DNA of 64,000 bases from Takifugu bimaculatus (GCA_004026145.2 CP034990.1:19670176-19734175); one strand, 5' to 3'. Shown: positions 28,603 through 41,596, counted from the first letter of the stretch. The notes: generated from the sequence alone by a model not told the origin. Made by a program: numbers and translations.

Positions 28603-30075
28603 GTGAGTGACTTTTATCTTTTTCATGCTTTTTGTGTATTTTTGCAGCATCACAGTCAAGTTTCTGTTAACATGGGGTTTATTTTTCTACATTATGATGG
28701 AAAATATATTGTTACTAGTTTTAGGAGATGCAGTTCCGGCGTTTGTATCTTCATTGTCCGGAGAAAGTTTCTCTTAAAGCATTAAGTTTACTTCCAGTGC
28801 TCAAGTCAAATAACAAGACTTCAAAGTTTTTCTTCGTCCTAATATATCAGTCATTTTCACTGTTGTGGCTTGAAAGAACCGCAGTATATAATATAACAGT
28901 GTATAAGTATATAATATAACAGTGTATATCAAACATTTGCTGAATCACTGTATTGCTGCTATAAGACCTAAAAGATTTGTCCAAACTTGGTATTTCCCTA
29001 TATGAACATCATATTATTGTTATACACACATATGAAAGAGGTAGAGCCAACCGACAGTACCAGACATGAGAGAGAATGAATTACTGTGCAGATTGTGAAT
29101 ATCTGAGAAGTTCTGGATTATGATGCTGGGAATCGGGTAAACAAGAAAAGAGAGCAAAATCTTTCAGAAATTACATCTGTTTTGTTTTTTCACTGTTTTT
29201 TGTTGTTTTTTTTAGATTCTTGTCTGAGTCTGATATTCAAACCTAATCATTGTCATTAATTATTCACATATTAAAATAATATTTCAGCACATTCATTAAT
29301 CTCCTGTCTGGATAAAACATTAACCTCAGTGGAACAATTCAAAACTACAAACCGGAGCAGATGAATGCTACACACACAAGCAGTGCTCAACAGAATGATT
29401 TATGAGCTATAATTGATGAATCTGTTGCCATTAGCTATATACCATACATTGTCATTCATCACTGAGTCACTGCAGACTAATCAGGAAATGACCCAGAAAT
29501 GCATTCTGTAGCTGGCTGTAGTCATCTCAATCATGTGCATGAGAGCTGGATTAACTCTGTAAATTCAATTTCTGTCATTACTTGAGGATTGTCCATCAGC
29601 ACAGTTATTTAAGCCTGTTCTCTCCTCATTTGGAGCGGTCAGTATAATTTAATATAGTTCTACATTTAGGCATCACAACTTAATATATAAAACCAATATG
29701 GGTCAAAATCTAGATTGCGAGGGGCTGCGAATGTATATTTTTTGATGGTGTGGTGCAAACTTGCGTAAATGTCACCCTACCTTGATTTTAATAATGAAAA
29801 TGTTGATTAATATACTTCCAAAAATGGAATCAAGCCATCATTTTGTCTTCATAAATGTTTAAATATGCCGTTAATGAGGATTTTTTTAATTCGGCCGTTT
29901 CTTCATTAGTGAATTGCGGGACGTTCCCTCCCCGCTGAGGTGATGGCCGCTGTACGTCTGCAGCGTGTCCTGAGGGCACGCCTCACGCTGAATTTGACAT
30001 TAATGGCTCAACACCTCTCGGATATAAGAGACATCGCCGATGTGTTTATCTGATTTCTGTCCACGGCAGGTACGG

Positions 30076-33053
30076 ATGATGATCTCAGGCAATGGGAGCA
30101 GGAAGAAAGTCGGCAAGTTGCACAACTGTAACGTCCTGGCAACGGACCTTAAAGGCCAGCCAGAGATTCACGGTCTCTTTAATAAGCTTAAAACCTACGT
30201 GAAGCCGTCCAGTGGTGAGTGGTGTGTTCCAGACCCGAATGTTGCTCTCAGACACCCACCGGAGAAGCATTGTAGGCTGCAGGCCCTGAAGGCATCGCTG
30301 AATGCCGTAAAAAACCAGCTCAGTGACAAGAATGTGCAGGTCTGGCACCAGCATACCAACTCCACCAACCGTGCTGGGAAGGTGATGGCCGCCGTGCGCT
30401 CTGTTGCCAACTGCGGAGATCTGTACCCAGGCCTGGTGCAAGTTCTATGAAATCCTTGGAACTTTTGATCTCCTGCCTTTAGAGGCTCTTCATAACGGGG
30501 AGCTCAATACTGTCCATCTCTGTGAAGCTCCGGGGGCGTTCATAACAGCTCTTAACCACTACCTGAAGACCAGCGAGTCCAAGCGCTACTGCGACTGGAG
30601 CTGGGCGGCCAACACGCTCAACCCGTACCACGAGGCCAATGGCGGGGGCACAACCATCGCAGATGATCGGTTAATCGCCAACACGTTGCCCTGGTGGTAT
30701 TTCGGCTCAGAGAACACGGGCGACATCATGACCCAGAAGTATCTGCTGGAGCTTCAGACGTTTGTGGCCAACATGCGTCGGGTGGACGTGGTGACGGCGG
30801 ACGGCAGCTTCGACTGCCAGGAGAACCCAGACGAGCAGGAGGCGCTGGTGGCATCGCTGCACTACTGTGAGGTCACCGCTGCGTTACTGCTGCTGAACCC
30901 CGGCGGCTCCTTTGTGCTGAAAATGTTCACCCTCTACGAACACTCCTCCGTCTGCTTGCTCTACCTGCTCACCTGCTGCTTCGGTTCCGTCAACGTCTTC
31001 AAACCGGCCACCAGCAAATCTGGCAACTCCGAGGTTTATGTCGTGTGTCTGCGCTACGAAGGCAAGGAAGCCGTGCGGCCTCTGCTCTCGAAACTGATCC
31101 GCAATTACGGACCCCATCTGGCCGACAGAGAGGCCCTCTTCCCAGCTTCAGCTATCCCAGAGACGTTTCAGAGGCAGCACGAAGAGGTGTGCCTCTACTT
31201 CCACGCGCTGCAGGTAGAAACGATCACAGAGAACCTGCAGCTGTTTGAGGGCATGAGCGTGGAGCAGAGGCAGCGCCTGGACCACATCAGAGACCGCACG
31301 GCCGAGGAATACCTCCAGCGTTTCCAGGTATGTCTGCACACCATGAAGCCAGACCATCGTCACCCCCGAAGTCCGTAACATACCATCATGGCCAGACTGT
31401 AATGTTTATCATTGCAGACCTTGCTGCCGTTTGGCTGTAGCATATTTACCCAAAGGGGCCACTGAACGTCTCTTTCATTGAGTTTTTACCTCTTTTCTGG
31501 AACAGATGCCTCTTCCTCCCCTCATGTGCTACCACGAGGCTCCTTTCTCTCCTCAGTTTTGTCTTCTGTCATTGGTCCAAAGTTGAAACAACAAATAAAA
31601 ACATCAGGACCTCGGCCAAATTTTGTTCCGTGGCCCCTTTCATGCGCGGCTATTTTGGTTCTAAACACTCCGAAAGCTTCAGCTCCTGAATTTAATGGTT
31701 TCATCACAGACACTAATTATTATTCTCAGAGGGACGAACCTTTCCCCTTTTCTGATTGTTATTGATGTTCCCGTCTCCCTGTCGGGCCATGCAGCATTTG
31801 AGACAGACACGGACCATCTGGAACAGTTAAAGAGGAACAGCGCGAAAAGTGCAGATTGATGCTTTTCTTGGTAAAACCTCCAGCAGATTTCAGCCCTCTT
31901 CAGTTTCAGACACCAGAGATTCCGAATCTTACAGAAAAACAAAATGCACGTGTACATCATAATCTGCTAAAGAGATCGTATTTGTCGTCTGTCACAGGTG
32001 AGCTTCCTTCCCAGAAGTCAGTGGGTGTCTCGTAACACGGTGACCCCCGCCTGCTGCGTGGTCGCCGTGGGCCGATCCCTAAACCAGAAGAACCAAAGCG
32101 GCTCCTTCAACGAGCGGAGGGAATTGAATTCCCTGAGCTGGAAGGGTCGCATCCAAAAGGGTTGCCATGCTACCTGCATACAGACGCACTGCGCTGAGGC
32201 GGCCGGGACCGCCTGCATGCTGGAAGGACCCCTGTCTGGGTGTCAAGTCAGTTCCTGGTACGTTATTGTTGGTCCTGCTCTGCCGAGCATCAGGAACTCT
32301 CCGTTCTGTGAAGGGGGGCTGTTGAACCATTTAAACGAAGCCCTGATGGATGCGGACCTGGACTGGACCCGCGTGTCCCCCTGCGGATCCTGCCGTGCGG
32401 CTTCTGCGGCCTCCATCTTGTCCGGCGTGTCGGCTCTTTGCAACCTCACGGGCGACGGCGTTGGAGAGCAGAAGGAGCGGCAGTGTCTGGTGTTTGGCGA
32501 CCGCTCCGCCTGGAGCCCCTGTGGAGCGGATCTTGGGAATTTAGCCTTGAGATTTTCTGCAGCACCTTCATTTCCTCAACGAGGCGGCACGGCCCTCCAC
32601 GATGGGGATCCGTGCTACCAGCGCCAGGTCTTAGGCTGCCTTGTGTTTTCCCTGCAGGCTCTTGGCTCTGGGGACGCCCTGCTGTTGCCTGTGTTTTCTG
32701 CCCTCACTCGGGTCACGGCAGCCGTTGTCCTCTGCCTGCATGTGTGTTTTCACTCGGTCACGTTCAGGTGTCCACCGCCCTCCGGCGTAGTGGGAGCGCT
32801 GCTCGTGTGCGTTGGCTTCTGCCCTGAAGCTGCAGCAGGAATTCTCCCCTTTCTCACTGAGCTTCTGGACTGTATGGCTGGGTTAGAAGGAGAGAAGGAC
32901 TCTCAGGAGACGCCGACGCCGCCGCCACGTGACAGACAGGTGTTGCAGTTTGTGCCGATGGAGGAAATACTCAACAGGGGGCTGACTGAGTTCCTGAGGA
33001 CCCTGAACACTGAAATCATCCAACAGAAGCTGCATTTGCTGATGCAAACCTAG
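30076..33053 (+). CDS. cmtr2: Cap-specific mRNA 2'-O-methyltransferase 2 (one apparent frameshift)
   Basis: CMTR2 (FTSJD1) uses SAM to methylate the ribose 2'-OH of the second transcribed nucleotide, forming cap-2. Coding exons are 30076-31327 and 31998-33053, about 768 residues with the extra base at 30412 discounted (human: 770). The RrmJ-type catalytic domain shows HLCEAPGAFITALNHYL (SAM loop) and the K-D-K set: Lys in TQAWCKF, Asp in VTADGSFDC and Lys in GGSFVLKMF. The C-terminal half has an inactive methyltransferase-like fold (LLHDGDP-type ALHDGDPCYQR, LQFVPMEEIL). The start is ATG 30076, right after the inferred leader acceptor; an ATG at 30040 would be intronic. Frame changes at AAC-T-GCG (30409-30415): upstream frame ends in QLSDKN...VRSVAN, downstream resumes AEICTQAWCKF. 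Exon 2 begins right after CAG at 31997 and keeps phase. Confidence 0.93.
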
Positions 33054-33120
33054 CCTAGCTTAGCCTAGCCTAGCTTAGCCTAGCCTAGCCTAGCCTAGCC
33101 TAGCCTAGCCTAGCCTAGCC
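33050..33120. repeat. (CCTAG)n pentanucleotide repeat over the cmtr2 stop codon
   Basis: About 14 units of CCTAG/CTTAG. The cmtr2 stop TAG (33051-33053) is the first unit of the run, and the repeat continues into the 3' UTR. Confidence 0.95.
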
Positions 33121-33404
33121 TAATCTGCTGCATTCACATGCACAATCACCAGCATCTGTTCAGTTCTTGCTGAATAAGCAGATTATTCAATTACAGGAGC
33201 GTTCAGATAATCAATGACCATCTGCTGTGTGCCATGTTTCCCTCACGTGACTGTAAATACGGTGGTAGATGGACACCCAGAAATGGACTGGAGGGTGAAA
33301 CTCCCCATCGACAAATCTCGTTTTTTATCCATCATCCCTTGATTTTCATTTGTCCAAAGAAAAGTCGGATGTTTGAAATCCTGACAATGACCAGATCAGA
33401 TCTA

Positions 33405-33410
33405 AATAAA
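33405..33410 (+). terminator. cmtr2 poly(A) signal
   Basis: AATAAA about 350 bp after the stop, a typical distance in a compact genome. Confidence 0.5.
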
Positions 33411-34937
33411 AGAACTGCTGTATTGGTCCCTCTGCTTTTAAAATTATTCTCCAGTTTGTGCCAGTTTGAGAATATTCAGGGATTTTATGATTTCCAGTTA
33501 GAGCATATTACCAAGAGTAGTCGGTGCGTATCATAATACATCTTTCTCTTTTTCTCCTGTCGTCTTTTAATCTTATGTCTTTTGACATATTAACTGCAAA
33601 AAACCTAATTTGTGCCACTCAAATGCATTATTGTATTCAAACGGTTTCAGGACTGATTTAGATCAATGATATCAGCTTTACTTTCTTACATCAATAGAAT
33701 AAAATGAAGCGTCCATTAAGCACTGTTAAATCAATACAGAGGGATTCATTTGAGGAGAAAGGTCTCATCATATTTCGTTTTTTATGTGCGAGAATTCTCA
33801 CCATGTGATGTCATCTTTCCATTTATTCTGCTGATATGCACTTTATATTTTTAATTATTTTATTCAGTCATCATCAAATATGCATCAATATCATGCTCAA
33901 TGTTACATTTCCTACAATTTTAGCAAAGCTCCCTCACACTGTCGACGTTGTTTAACATAAATAACAACTGGGTGACGTAATAACCTCCGTCTTTGTGTCG
34001 CTTAGCTCCATTCTCCATATCCTGGAGGTCTGGTTTCGTGTTATGTTATATACGTCTGTCCATCTTCCAAAGTGACAAATGTACCCTTACTGATGTCCAG
34101 GTGGGCGTTGTGGGCGTCGGGTCGGTTATCCAGAACAGGGATGGTGCAGTTTCTGATCTGAATCTGTTGTACACTTGAGTATTGAAGCGGCGTTGTGGCT
34201 CCTGTAGTTTTAAACCTTATAGTAAACCCACTTAGAATGAGAAAAGTTGGATCATTTCATGAAACTACACCGATGCATAATCTTTCTTGATTAATATGTG
34301 GCTTTACACCTTATAGAGGGTCTGAAACAGCATGTGCCAGAGCTGACAGTTAACAGGAACAGAAGGTTGGCTGTTCTGTTACAGCTCAGGTGTGATGAAA
34401 AGAACGGGAAAGGCAAAATACTCTCGCATCACTTCCAAGATGAGCCTCGCCACTTGTTCTGCCGTCCGCAGAGAAACGATGTTGACAGATCAGGTGAAGT
34501 GAAACTCTCATTATAAACAAGAAGGGGGAAAAAAGCAGAGCCAGGAATAAAGCAGAGCCGTGTGGTCCCTGCAGAGCAGGACGCGCTCGGCAGAGGAATC
34601 CAGCTCAGTCGCTCATGTCTCGCTGATATCTGAGAGGAACTCTTCTTGTTAGTTACGCTTTGTAGCTGCAGTCGCTATTCTGTAGCAAATAAACGGACTC
34701 TGCAGGAGAAAACATCTCCAGATGACAAACGGAGGATTTGGAGTTGATTTCTTTTGTGTGTTCTTGACTCCAACGCGCTTGTGAACACAAATAAATCTGT
34801 TCCAGACGCTAATTTAAATAATCTTCAGTATTAAAATGACACTTTTTTGTTTAGCAGCGCTTCTGTCTGTGGTGGCTGCTAAAAATGCACGAGAAGAAAG
34901 AGTCCCTGGAGACAGCCCTTTTATTTGTTCACCCTGC

Positions 34938-34951
34938 GTTGCTATAGTAAC
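34938..34951. promoter_or_regulatory. RFX X-box
   Basis: GTTGCTATAGTAAC is a perfect palindromic X-box of the form GTnRCC/RGYAAC-type half sites, the binding site of RFX factors. No adjacent gene start is visible, so a distal role is possible. Confidence 0.45.
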
Positions 34952-35946
34952 GCCAAGGTGTAACTTTCTTTTTTCTACCTCGCTGCTGTATTGTCACCGA
35001 TGAGCCGTTTTTTTGTTGGAGAGAATTGACGTGTTTGTTCACGTTAAAAGTCCCAGATTCCACGACACGACCTTCTAAAGCGATAATGAGGGAACTGAGC
35101 ACAACACGGATGAGGAGGACTTCCTGTGTGATGGTGGTGATGGTAACAATAAAAATGTTGGGTGGCGTTCCAGCGACGCCATCATTGGGGAGTCGTCGTT
35201 ATCTTGCTTAAACGACGTCATTTGGAGCCATTTTTACGCCGACCCCGATGCTGTCGGCCAATGTTTAAGTGTTGTAACTAATTACAGCGAAACTAATGAG
35301 GAACATTTCCACCTCCGTGAGCCTGATCATTATGGGGGGCGGGGCCTGTTCTCTCACCGCGGGGTAATTGTGATGTGTCGGCCTCTCTTTGAAGAAAGTC
35401 CCTCCGTTACGAGACGCTAAAAGTGCCTTTTCAGAAATCCCAGAAAGTAATCGAAACACAGTCATCTGTGATAAAAAGCGTTTCTGTGCCGGCTGCTTTG
35501 AGGGAAAAGTGCGTCGTTTTGCACGACAGTGGTGACAGTAACGTCTCAGTTCTAAACAATGGGAGACGGAGGATGAAGCCAACAGCAGCCACGGGCCACA
35601 TCTGCTCCCTGTCGCAGCGAGGCTGCAGCCATGCAGAGGAGCCGCTCCCCCTCCCCGCAGCTGTTGTCTGTCTCACTGATGAAGGATGGATCATCTCAGC
35701 TCAGAGAGAAGCAATCAATCAGTCCGACCGCGCCGTACAAAGAACATCCTGATCGACACTTTCTTTAGGATTCCAGTTATGACCCAGAAACAATGTTAAA
35801 AGAAAGCAGCAGCGATTTCTCTATTAGTGGCTGAAGTTTGACAGGAAGCCTCTGTAAGCTGCTGTGAGGCGTTGCTGATAGTGAGCGCTCTGTTTCATTA
35901 GAAAAAGTGGGAGCGGAGAGATGAAGAAGAGATAAGAAGAAAAACT

Positions 35947-35979
<33 letters not shown>

Positions 35980-37201
35980 GGGGGGGGGGGGTCAGCTGTT
36001 GACTTAAAATACAGAAGATAAATGCATTCAGGCGGCCAGCGTCTAGGGCTGATAGGGCCGGCAGAGATAACCATGTGCTGTACAGAGTGTTATATAGCTT
36101 ATATTAATCCTCCGCTGCAACACTTTTTTTTTGTAGTGTGAATTAAAAGTGAATTTCAGGCGATTCACATGAAGCCACGTGTGTTTACTGAGGTTGTGTT
36201 GGTCTGTGGGGGGAAATTAAAACCTCGGTGAGGGAGTTAGGGGGGATTTGTTGTCACAGATCTTTCAAAATGGAAGGTGTATTCCACCCGTAAACAACTG
36301 CAACCAATTAACCTTTGACGCCCGGGTAGAATTAGAGTGTCGATCCCTGTCGATGTGTGGAAATATCGCACTTTAGTTCCTGTTCTAATGACCGGTTTTA
36401 TGGATTGGATATGTAAATCATGCTGGATGTTCTGGGATTTATTGCCGAGGCACAATGGTCTTTGGGTTTCAGTTCTTAAAATGCTAATCAGCCCAACATT
36501 CTCTCCGTATGGAGCGGGGTTTTTTTTCCTTCTTTTTGATCATCTGAGCAGCGAGAAGGCAGCAGGAAACGCCGGCACGTGTGCTGTTGGCGTGATGGCG
36601 CCGAGGACGAGACGCCGTGCTGAGAAAAGCCTATCCAGCTCTGCCGGATAATGAAAAGTCAAATGGATTGGATTTACTACATCTTAATTTGTGGCTTTAT
36701 TAGCATTTGTGCTGCACTCAGGGGTGAAAATACAGCTATTGACACATTTGATGCTAATGCTGGACTCGAGCGTCCATTTAACCATAAAACAGAGCGAAAC
36801 ATTAAGATCGACGGCTGAGCTCTGTTGAGAGAAACTTGTAGCTTCGCTTTCTAGCGACCGCTGCACCGATTTATGGTTACGAATGGCATCACCAAGCAAG
36901 ATGGCCGCCAATGGAAGGTCACTGGCCTCCCTTTCATACAATGGGAACACGTCAGCTCTCGTATCCTCATCGAATCCTTTTCAGACCAGCAGAGGAAATA
37001 ATTTCACTGACTTTATTGTCGTCTCTGCGTCCAAACTATCTGTAAAATGACCGTTGGCGGTTGTTTGTCTCACTTTGAGGCACATGGGAGGACCGACTGC
37101 TAACCTACTGTGTATATGCTACAGGTATAACCTGGACAGATGTGGGGGTATGGTGCACAGATCAGGCTTCAGGGACACTTGTTGTTGATGTTATTCCATA
37201 C

Positions 37202-37203
<2 letters not shown>

Positions 37204-37287
<84 letters not shown>
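37204..37287. repeat. (CA)n microsatellite
   Basis: Perfect AC/CA run of about 42 units in the cmtr2-calb2 interval. Confidence 0.97.
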
Positions 37288-37289
<2 letters not shown>

Positions 37290-38884
37290 GGATTGCTTTG
37301 CTCCGTAGGTGGATGTATTTATGCAGCTTTCTGCGTATGCAGAGCTGCAGGACTGGTCAGGCTCCAGTACATTTGTTCATGGAGGAATGTCAGCACCTTG
37401 ATCTACAGCCAGCGAGTCGAGTCATTGCGTTCAGCCCCTCGTGTAAATTTGTGCACGAGGGGCCTGCTTCTCTCCTAATGACAACTTGTGGGCACATTCA
37501 GTCTTAATGTATCTTTAATGGTTCTTGTTGCAGGTGTATTCAGCAATGCACCCCCCCCCCCCAGCAAACTAAAACAAACTCTTGAAGCGTGTAGAGCCTC
37601 TGTGAATACGCGGAGCCTTGGAGACACAGTTGCTTCTGGTCTGTATTTTGCTCCTTGCAGCAATAATGTTTCAGAGCCCACTGTTGCATCATGCGGACAT
37701 CTTGTCTCCGGTGATGTTATTATCAATGATGGGGTTGTTTTTCCAGTTGAGAAAGTTGTGTTCCCTGGGGTTCCGGTCTATTAATTGTTCCCCTGTGGGT
37801 GCAGGGAAAAAAAATGTTGCCCGTCTCTGCGAACTGGAGCGGGTATTGTGAGTCTGTGCCTACTTCCTGCCTCATCTGTGAGATGGCATTATGGATCACA
37901 TTTGGTTCCCACTGAGTGAGTTGAGCTGGTTTAATGCAGGACGCCGCGCTGTGGCGGCACCCAGATCCTTAAATGATGGAGCGGCGGAGTTTATCTGATG
38001 CCGTGAGCAGCTGGGAAACTTATCGAGATCTCCCATGTACTGTAAACCGAAAATTGGTTTCTGCTTTCTCTATTGTCAGCGCCTGACGGCTCCTATCTCT
38101 GACGGTGGTCCCCATTATGCAGCTGATAAGACGTGCTGATTATGTCGATGAGGCAACCTGTCACTCTAATTTACACAAATCACACCATCCCACTCTGACT
38201 TCTGCTCCACCACATTTCTGCTGGAGCAAATGTCACCGCCTGTCAAAGGCAGACCCCCCTAATTTAATCTACATGCACCCTTCCACACAAATAATCTCCC
38301 TCCGTGATATCCATCCATAGCAACAGGACGTACACGTCGTGTCTCCGAGAGTGTGGCCAGAGCAGCATCACCGAGGTGCCGTTTGTTAGTGAACACTGTC
38401 CGTAAAAGCTGCGTGAGCTGCACGCTGGTCAGAGTTTGGGCTTCATGTTGGCTCACCTTTTCAAGCACGGTGCTCGGGGGGGGGGGGAGATAAATGGCCA
38501 CTTGGGTCAGCGTACTTTGGGCCACGGAGGCTCCATGCGACAGTCTGGCCGTTGAAGAGGATGCTGGTTTTCTCCCGGTGACGTGCGCAGTGATGAATGC
38601 GTCGCCTCGTTGTAAAGCTGCCGCCGTCAGCATGCAAATCAGCCATGCATGCAGGATCGCTGCAGTAACCTGAGAGGAGAGGCCCGGGGCAAATGCGGAT
38701 GGGCCCTTTCTGAAAAAAAAAGAAAAAAGATTGCTCTATTAATGCCTCCTGCATCGAGTTACCCTCATCCTTCAGGGTGAGTGTTGGTGACATTTACAGG
38801 CCCTTTATACTCTCTGTTATTTTAAAAATAAATCTTATTAGATCGAGTGAAAATACAGGATAGAGCCCAAGTCAAATCCTCTCG

Positions 38885-38901
38885 AGCGCCCCCTGCTGGT
38901 G
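38885..38901 (-). promoter_or_regulatory. Candidate CTCF site
   Basis: Minus strand reads CCACCAGCAGGGGGCGC, a near-ideal CTCF motif, in the middle of the gene-free interval between cmtr2 and calb2. Confidence 0.5.
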
Positions 38902-40541
38902 GACTGCAGTAATTGAACAAATCCATCCTCTGCTGTTGTTTCACACAACTGTCGGGAGCTCTTCACGTAGACGTCTTTCATATCATATCTGGCTTATAAC
39001 GAACTGTTAACGAACCTACATCTGCTCGTTGTTCGGCAGCAGCACAAAGCAGAAACTCGGTTTAACCACCTCCGGTTTGCTTCTGTCTTCCATCCAGCTT
39101 CAGGTTTCCATTGAAGAAAACACTATTTGCACAAATTCCACTTTTCAACCTTTAATAAGCTGAGCAGTCTGTGAAATAAGTGTTATATTGTGCATAGTTT
39201 AGGTCGTTTGATCAGAATTTATCACAGGTGGATAAAAACACCTCCAATTGATCAAGGGAAATGGGAGAATTGTTAAAGTTGCAGCTTAAGTTAAACTAAA
39301 CAATAAAAAGAGAGAGTCTGTTTTTTTTGACTGCACCGTCAGTATTGCAGTTTAAAAAAGCCCTGCATGCAGTTTCTGGAAGTCATTCAGGCTGCAGAGG
39401 ACGGCTCTTTATGGGTTCACTGCATTAAGAATTGACTTTGGATGTCAGCTGAAGGAGGCTCCGAGCCAACGTTGACTTGGCCGCCAAGAAAAAACAAATT
39501 ATCCTGACACTCAATAAAATTATAATACCACACATCCCTCATAAAGCTGTGTGATTGCTCTAAGATCACATAGCAGAGAAGGCCAGGTTCCACAACACCT
39601 CGTGGAGCAAACCTGCCTTCCTGCCACCCGTGTTCAACAGTGTAGTTGAAACTCTAACATTGACCTTTTCTCCATGCTGTCGAGCATCCAGCACCCAGAT
39701 TTAGACATCGAGCCAATCCGAGTCGTCACCTTGTTGTTTCAGGTGTGAATGGACAGTTAGTGAGTAGAAAAGGTGCTGCTGAGGAAATATCTGTTATGGA
39801 TGAGGCAGATGAGCTGAAACAGCAGCAGCAGCAGCCACTCGGGGTAATTAGCATCAATAACTGAAGCTACGTTATGCTGGTCGTTCAGCCTGACGCCACA
39901 TCAGCCTTCATTTCCACCTGCTGCCCTTCGTTCAGCTTCTCTCTTGTTTTTACTTCCATTATTATTGTTCCTGCTCCGTTTTCTCCCCAAGTTATTTTCA
40001 TTTGATTCTAATTAGCCGCAGGAAGCCACCTTCATCCACGTCTAAATTATGACACTTTGAATGCAACATCAACAGAATCGTCGCGCGTTATCTGCAAGTG
40101 TGTAATAACTAGCGTGTAAAACCGGTAATTACAGCCTTTCTAACTGGCCAGAATATGGCTGCAAGCTGTTTTCTAACTCACTTATGCCTTCCTTAATTAT
40201 CCTCTTCATCACTTTCTAGTCGCGTGTTTTCTCGATGGCAGAGGCTCTTCAGGACGACCAGGTGGAGTTCTACAGAATTACTGCGTCTGCACGGGATGTT
40301 ACGAGCACACGTATTTACATTTACATGCCACTTTTTTTATTCTAAACATGTTTGCCAGTTCATTACCCATCCTTTACTCTTCTATATTCCTCACTCATCT
40401 CTTCGTTTTTATCCCGGCCCTTCACCTCTTTGACTCCGAGCTCTAAAAAACCCGCTTATATTCTCTTATCGGTCAGTTTTGGCTTAACAGTGGAAAGTTC
40501 TATAAATAGCTTAGCGTTTTTTTTAAATCCTTCTTTATGTA

Positions 40542-40542
<1 letters not shown>

Positions 40543-40597
<55 letters not shown>
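40543..40597. repeat. (CA)n microsatellite
   Basis: Perfect CA run of about 27 units, 1 kb upstream of calb2. Confidence 0.97.
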
Positions 40598-40599
<2 letters not shown>

Positions 40600-41325
40600 T
40601 TATCTTCCCTTTCAGGTCTTGTTTCCATCGTTCTTCTATGATCAGAAGCACAACTCGGCAGAGAGGAGATGAGTGTCTTCCTCTACTTCTTCTTTTTTGT
40701 CCCCTCTGTGTGAACCCTCTCCTCCCAACATCATTTAGTTTATGGGGACTTTATTGAGACGGTGATGCTGGGCAGTAGGTGTGGAAAATGAGAAAGAAAT
40801 GGTGGGAGGAGTGCACGGGTCATCCTGCGGATTGAACAAAGGCAGGTCGCTGATTTAGTGGCCATGCAACCGCCGCATTGCTGCTGCCTGGATTTATGCC
40901 AAACCGGGGTTCGATTGGCCATGGAGACGGAGCGATCCACCGACATCTGTGGCCCAGGGAAGAATGATGGAGGGGGTGAGGGTGTGTGTATGTGTGTGTG
41001 TGTGGGGGGGGGGGGTGAACATTACAGCTACTGATGGAGCAACATCTGATGAAATACGAAGATCAGATGATTTGAGTGGAGATCAGGTCCATCCTGGATC
41101 ACTGCGCAGCTCCTGCGGGTTCGAGTCCCGCTCCTGCTTCACTGACCAAGCAGCTGGGAGGAAGTGACCGGGAGGCTGGAGGCTCTGTTTGGACCTACAG
41201 GAGCCAGTTGGTTGCCCCGCCGACGACTAAATTGATGTAAATTTCTTCTTGCAGGAAAAGCCGGATTGGGTGATGATGCTGCCATCAAAGCGTAATGATA
41301 ACTCATGTGCAAAGCCCAGCAGAGC

Positions 41326-41357
<32 letters not shown>

Positions 41358-41461
41358 ACCTCCTGTCATGGTGTCCCGATGTCGCTGCCTGCAGGCGTCT
41401 CCACACGTTGGACGCGCCCCCAAGTGGCGGGTAAGAGTAGCGCAAACGCCACTGGACGCGC

Positions 41462-41495
41462 GGGGGTGGGGGTGGGGGGTGGGGGGTGTTTAAAA
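41462..41495 (+). promoter_or_regulatory. calb2: calb2 promoter: G-quadruplex tract and TATA-like box
   Basis: Four runs of five or six G separated by single T (41462-41486) abut TTTAAAA (41489-41495). This lies about 100 bp upstream of the calb2 ATG, leaving room for a start site near 41520. The G tract fits a very short-loop parallel quadruplex. Confidence 0.5.
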
Positions 41496-41596
41496 GCCTC
41501 AACCGACGAGGAGCTGCCCAGAACCAAGGAGCTCTGCACCGGGAAAAGTTTACCTCAAACTGTCACAGTCGACTGAAAGCAGGAAGCTCAGCAGAG

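Larger units (their letters stand above)
33430..41460. other. 8-kb gene-free interval before calb2
   Basis: No coding exon or RNA gene recognised on either strand. Contents: a perfect 14-bp RFX X-box (GTTGCTATAGTAAC, 34938-34951), a TG run leading to a G13 run (35951-35991), a CA run (37204-37287), a textbook CTCF core on the minus strand (38885-38901), another CA run (40543-40597), and a B-box-like GGTTCGAGTCC (41118-41128). TAAT-rich segments (for example 40000-40210) could be calb2 enhancers. Confidence 0.5.

Noticed and set aside
30040..30075. Earlier in-frame ATG for cmtr2
   Set aside because: It lies before the likely leader acceptor (CAG at 30067-30069) and adds residues not seen in the family.
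31478..31765. 95-codon open frame within the cmtr2 intron
   Set aside because: No recognisable motif; lies wholly inside a phase-preserving GT-AG intron.
34298..34516. 72-codon open frame in the cmtr2-calb2 interval
   Set aside because: No motif, no splice context, ordinary length for chance.
37140..37507. Frames with Thr-His repeats
   Set aside because: Translation of the CA microsatellite; no flanking gene structure.
41118..41128. B-box-like GGTTCGAGTCC as a tRNA gene
   Set aside because: No A box, acceptor stem or anticodon arm could be formed; at most a SINE scrap.
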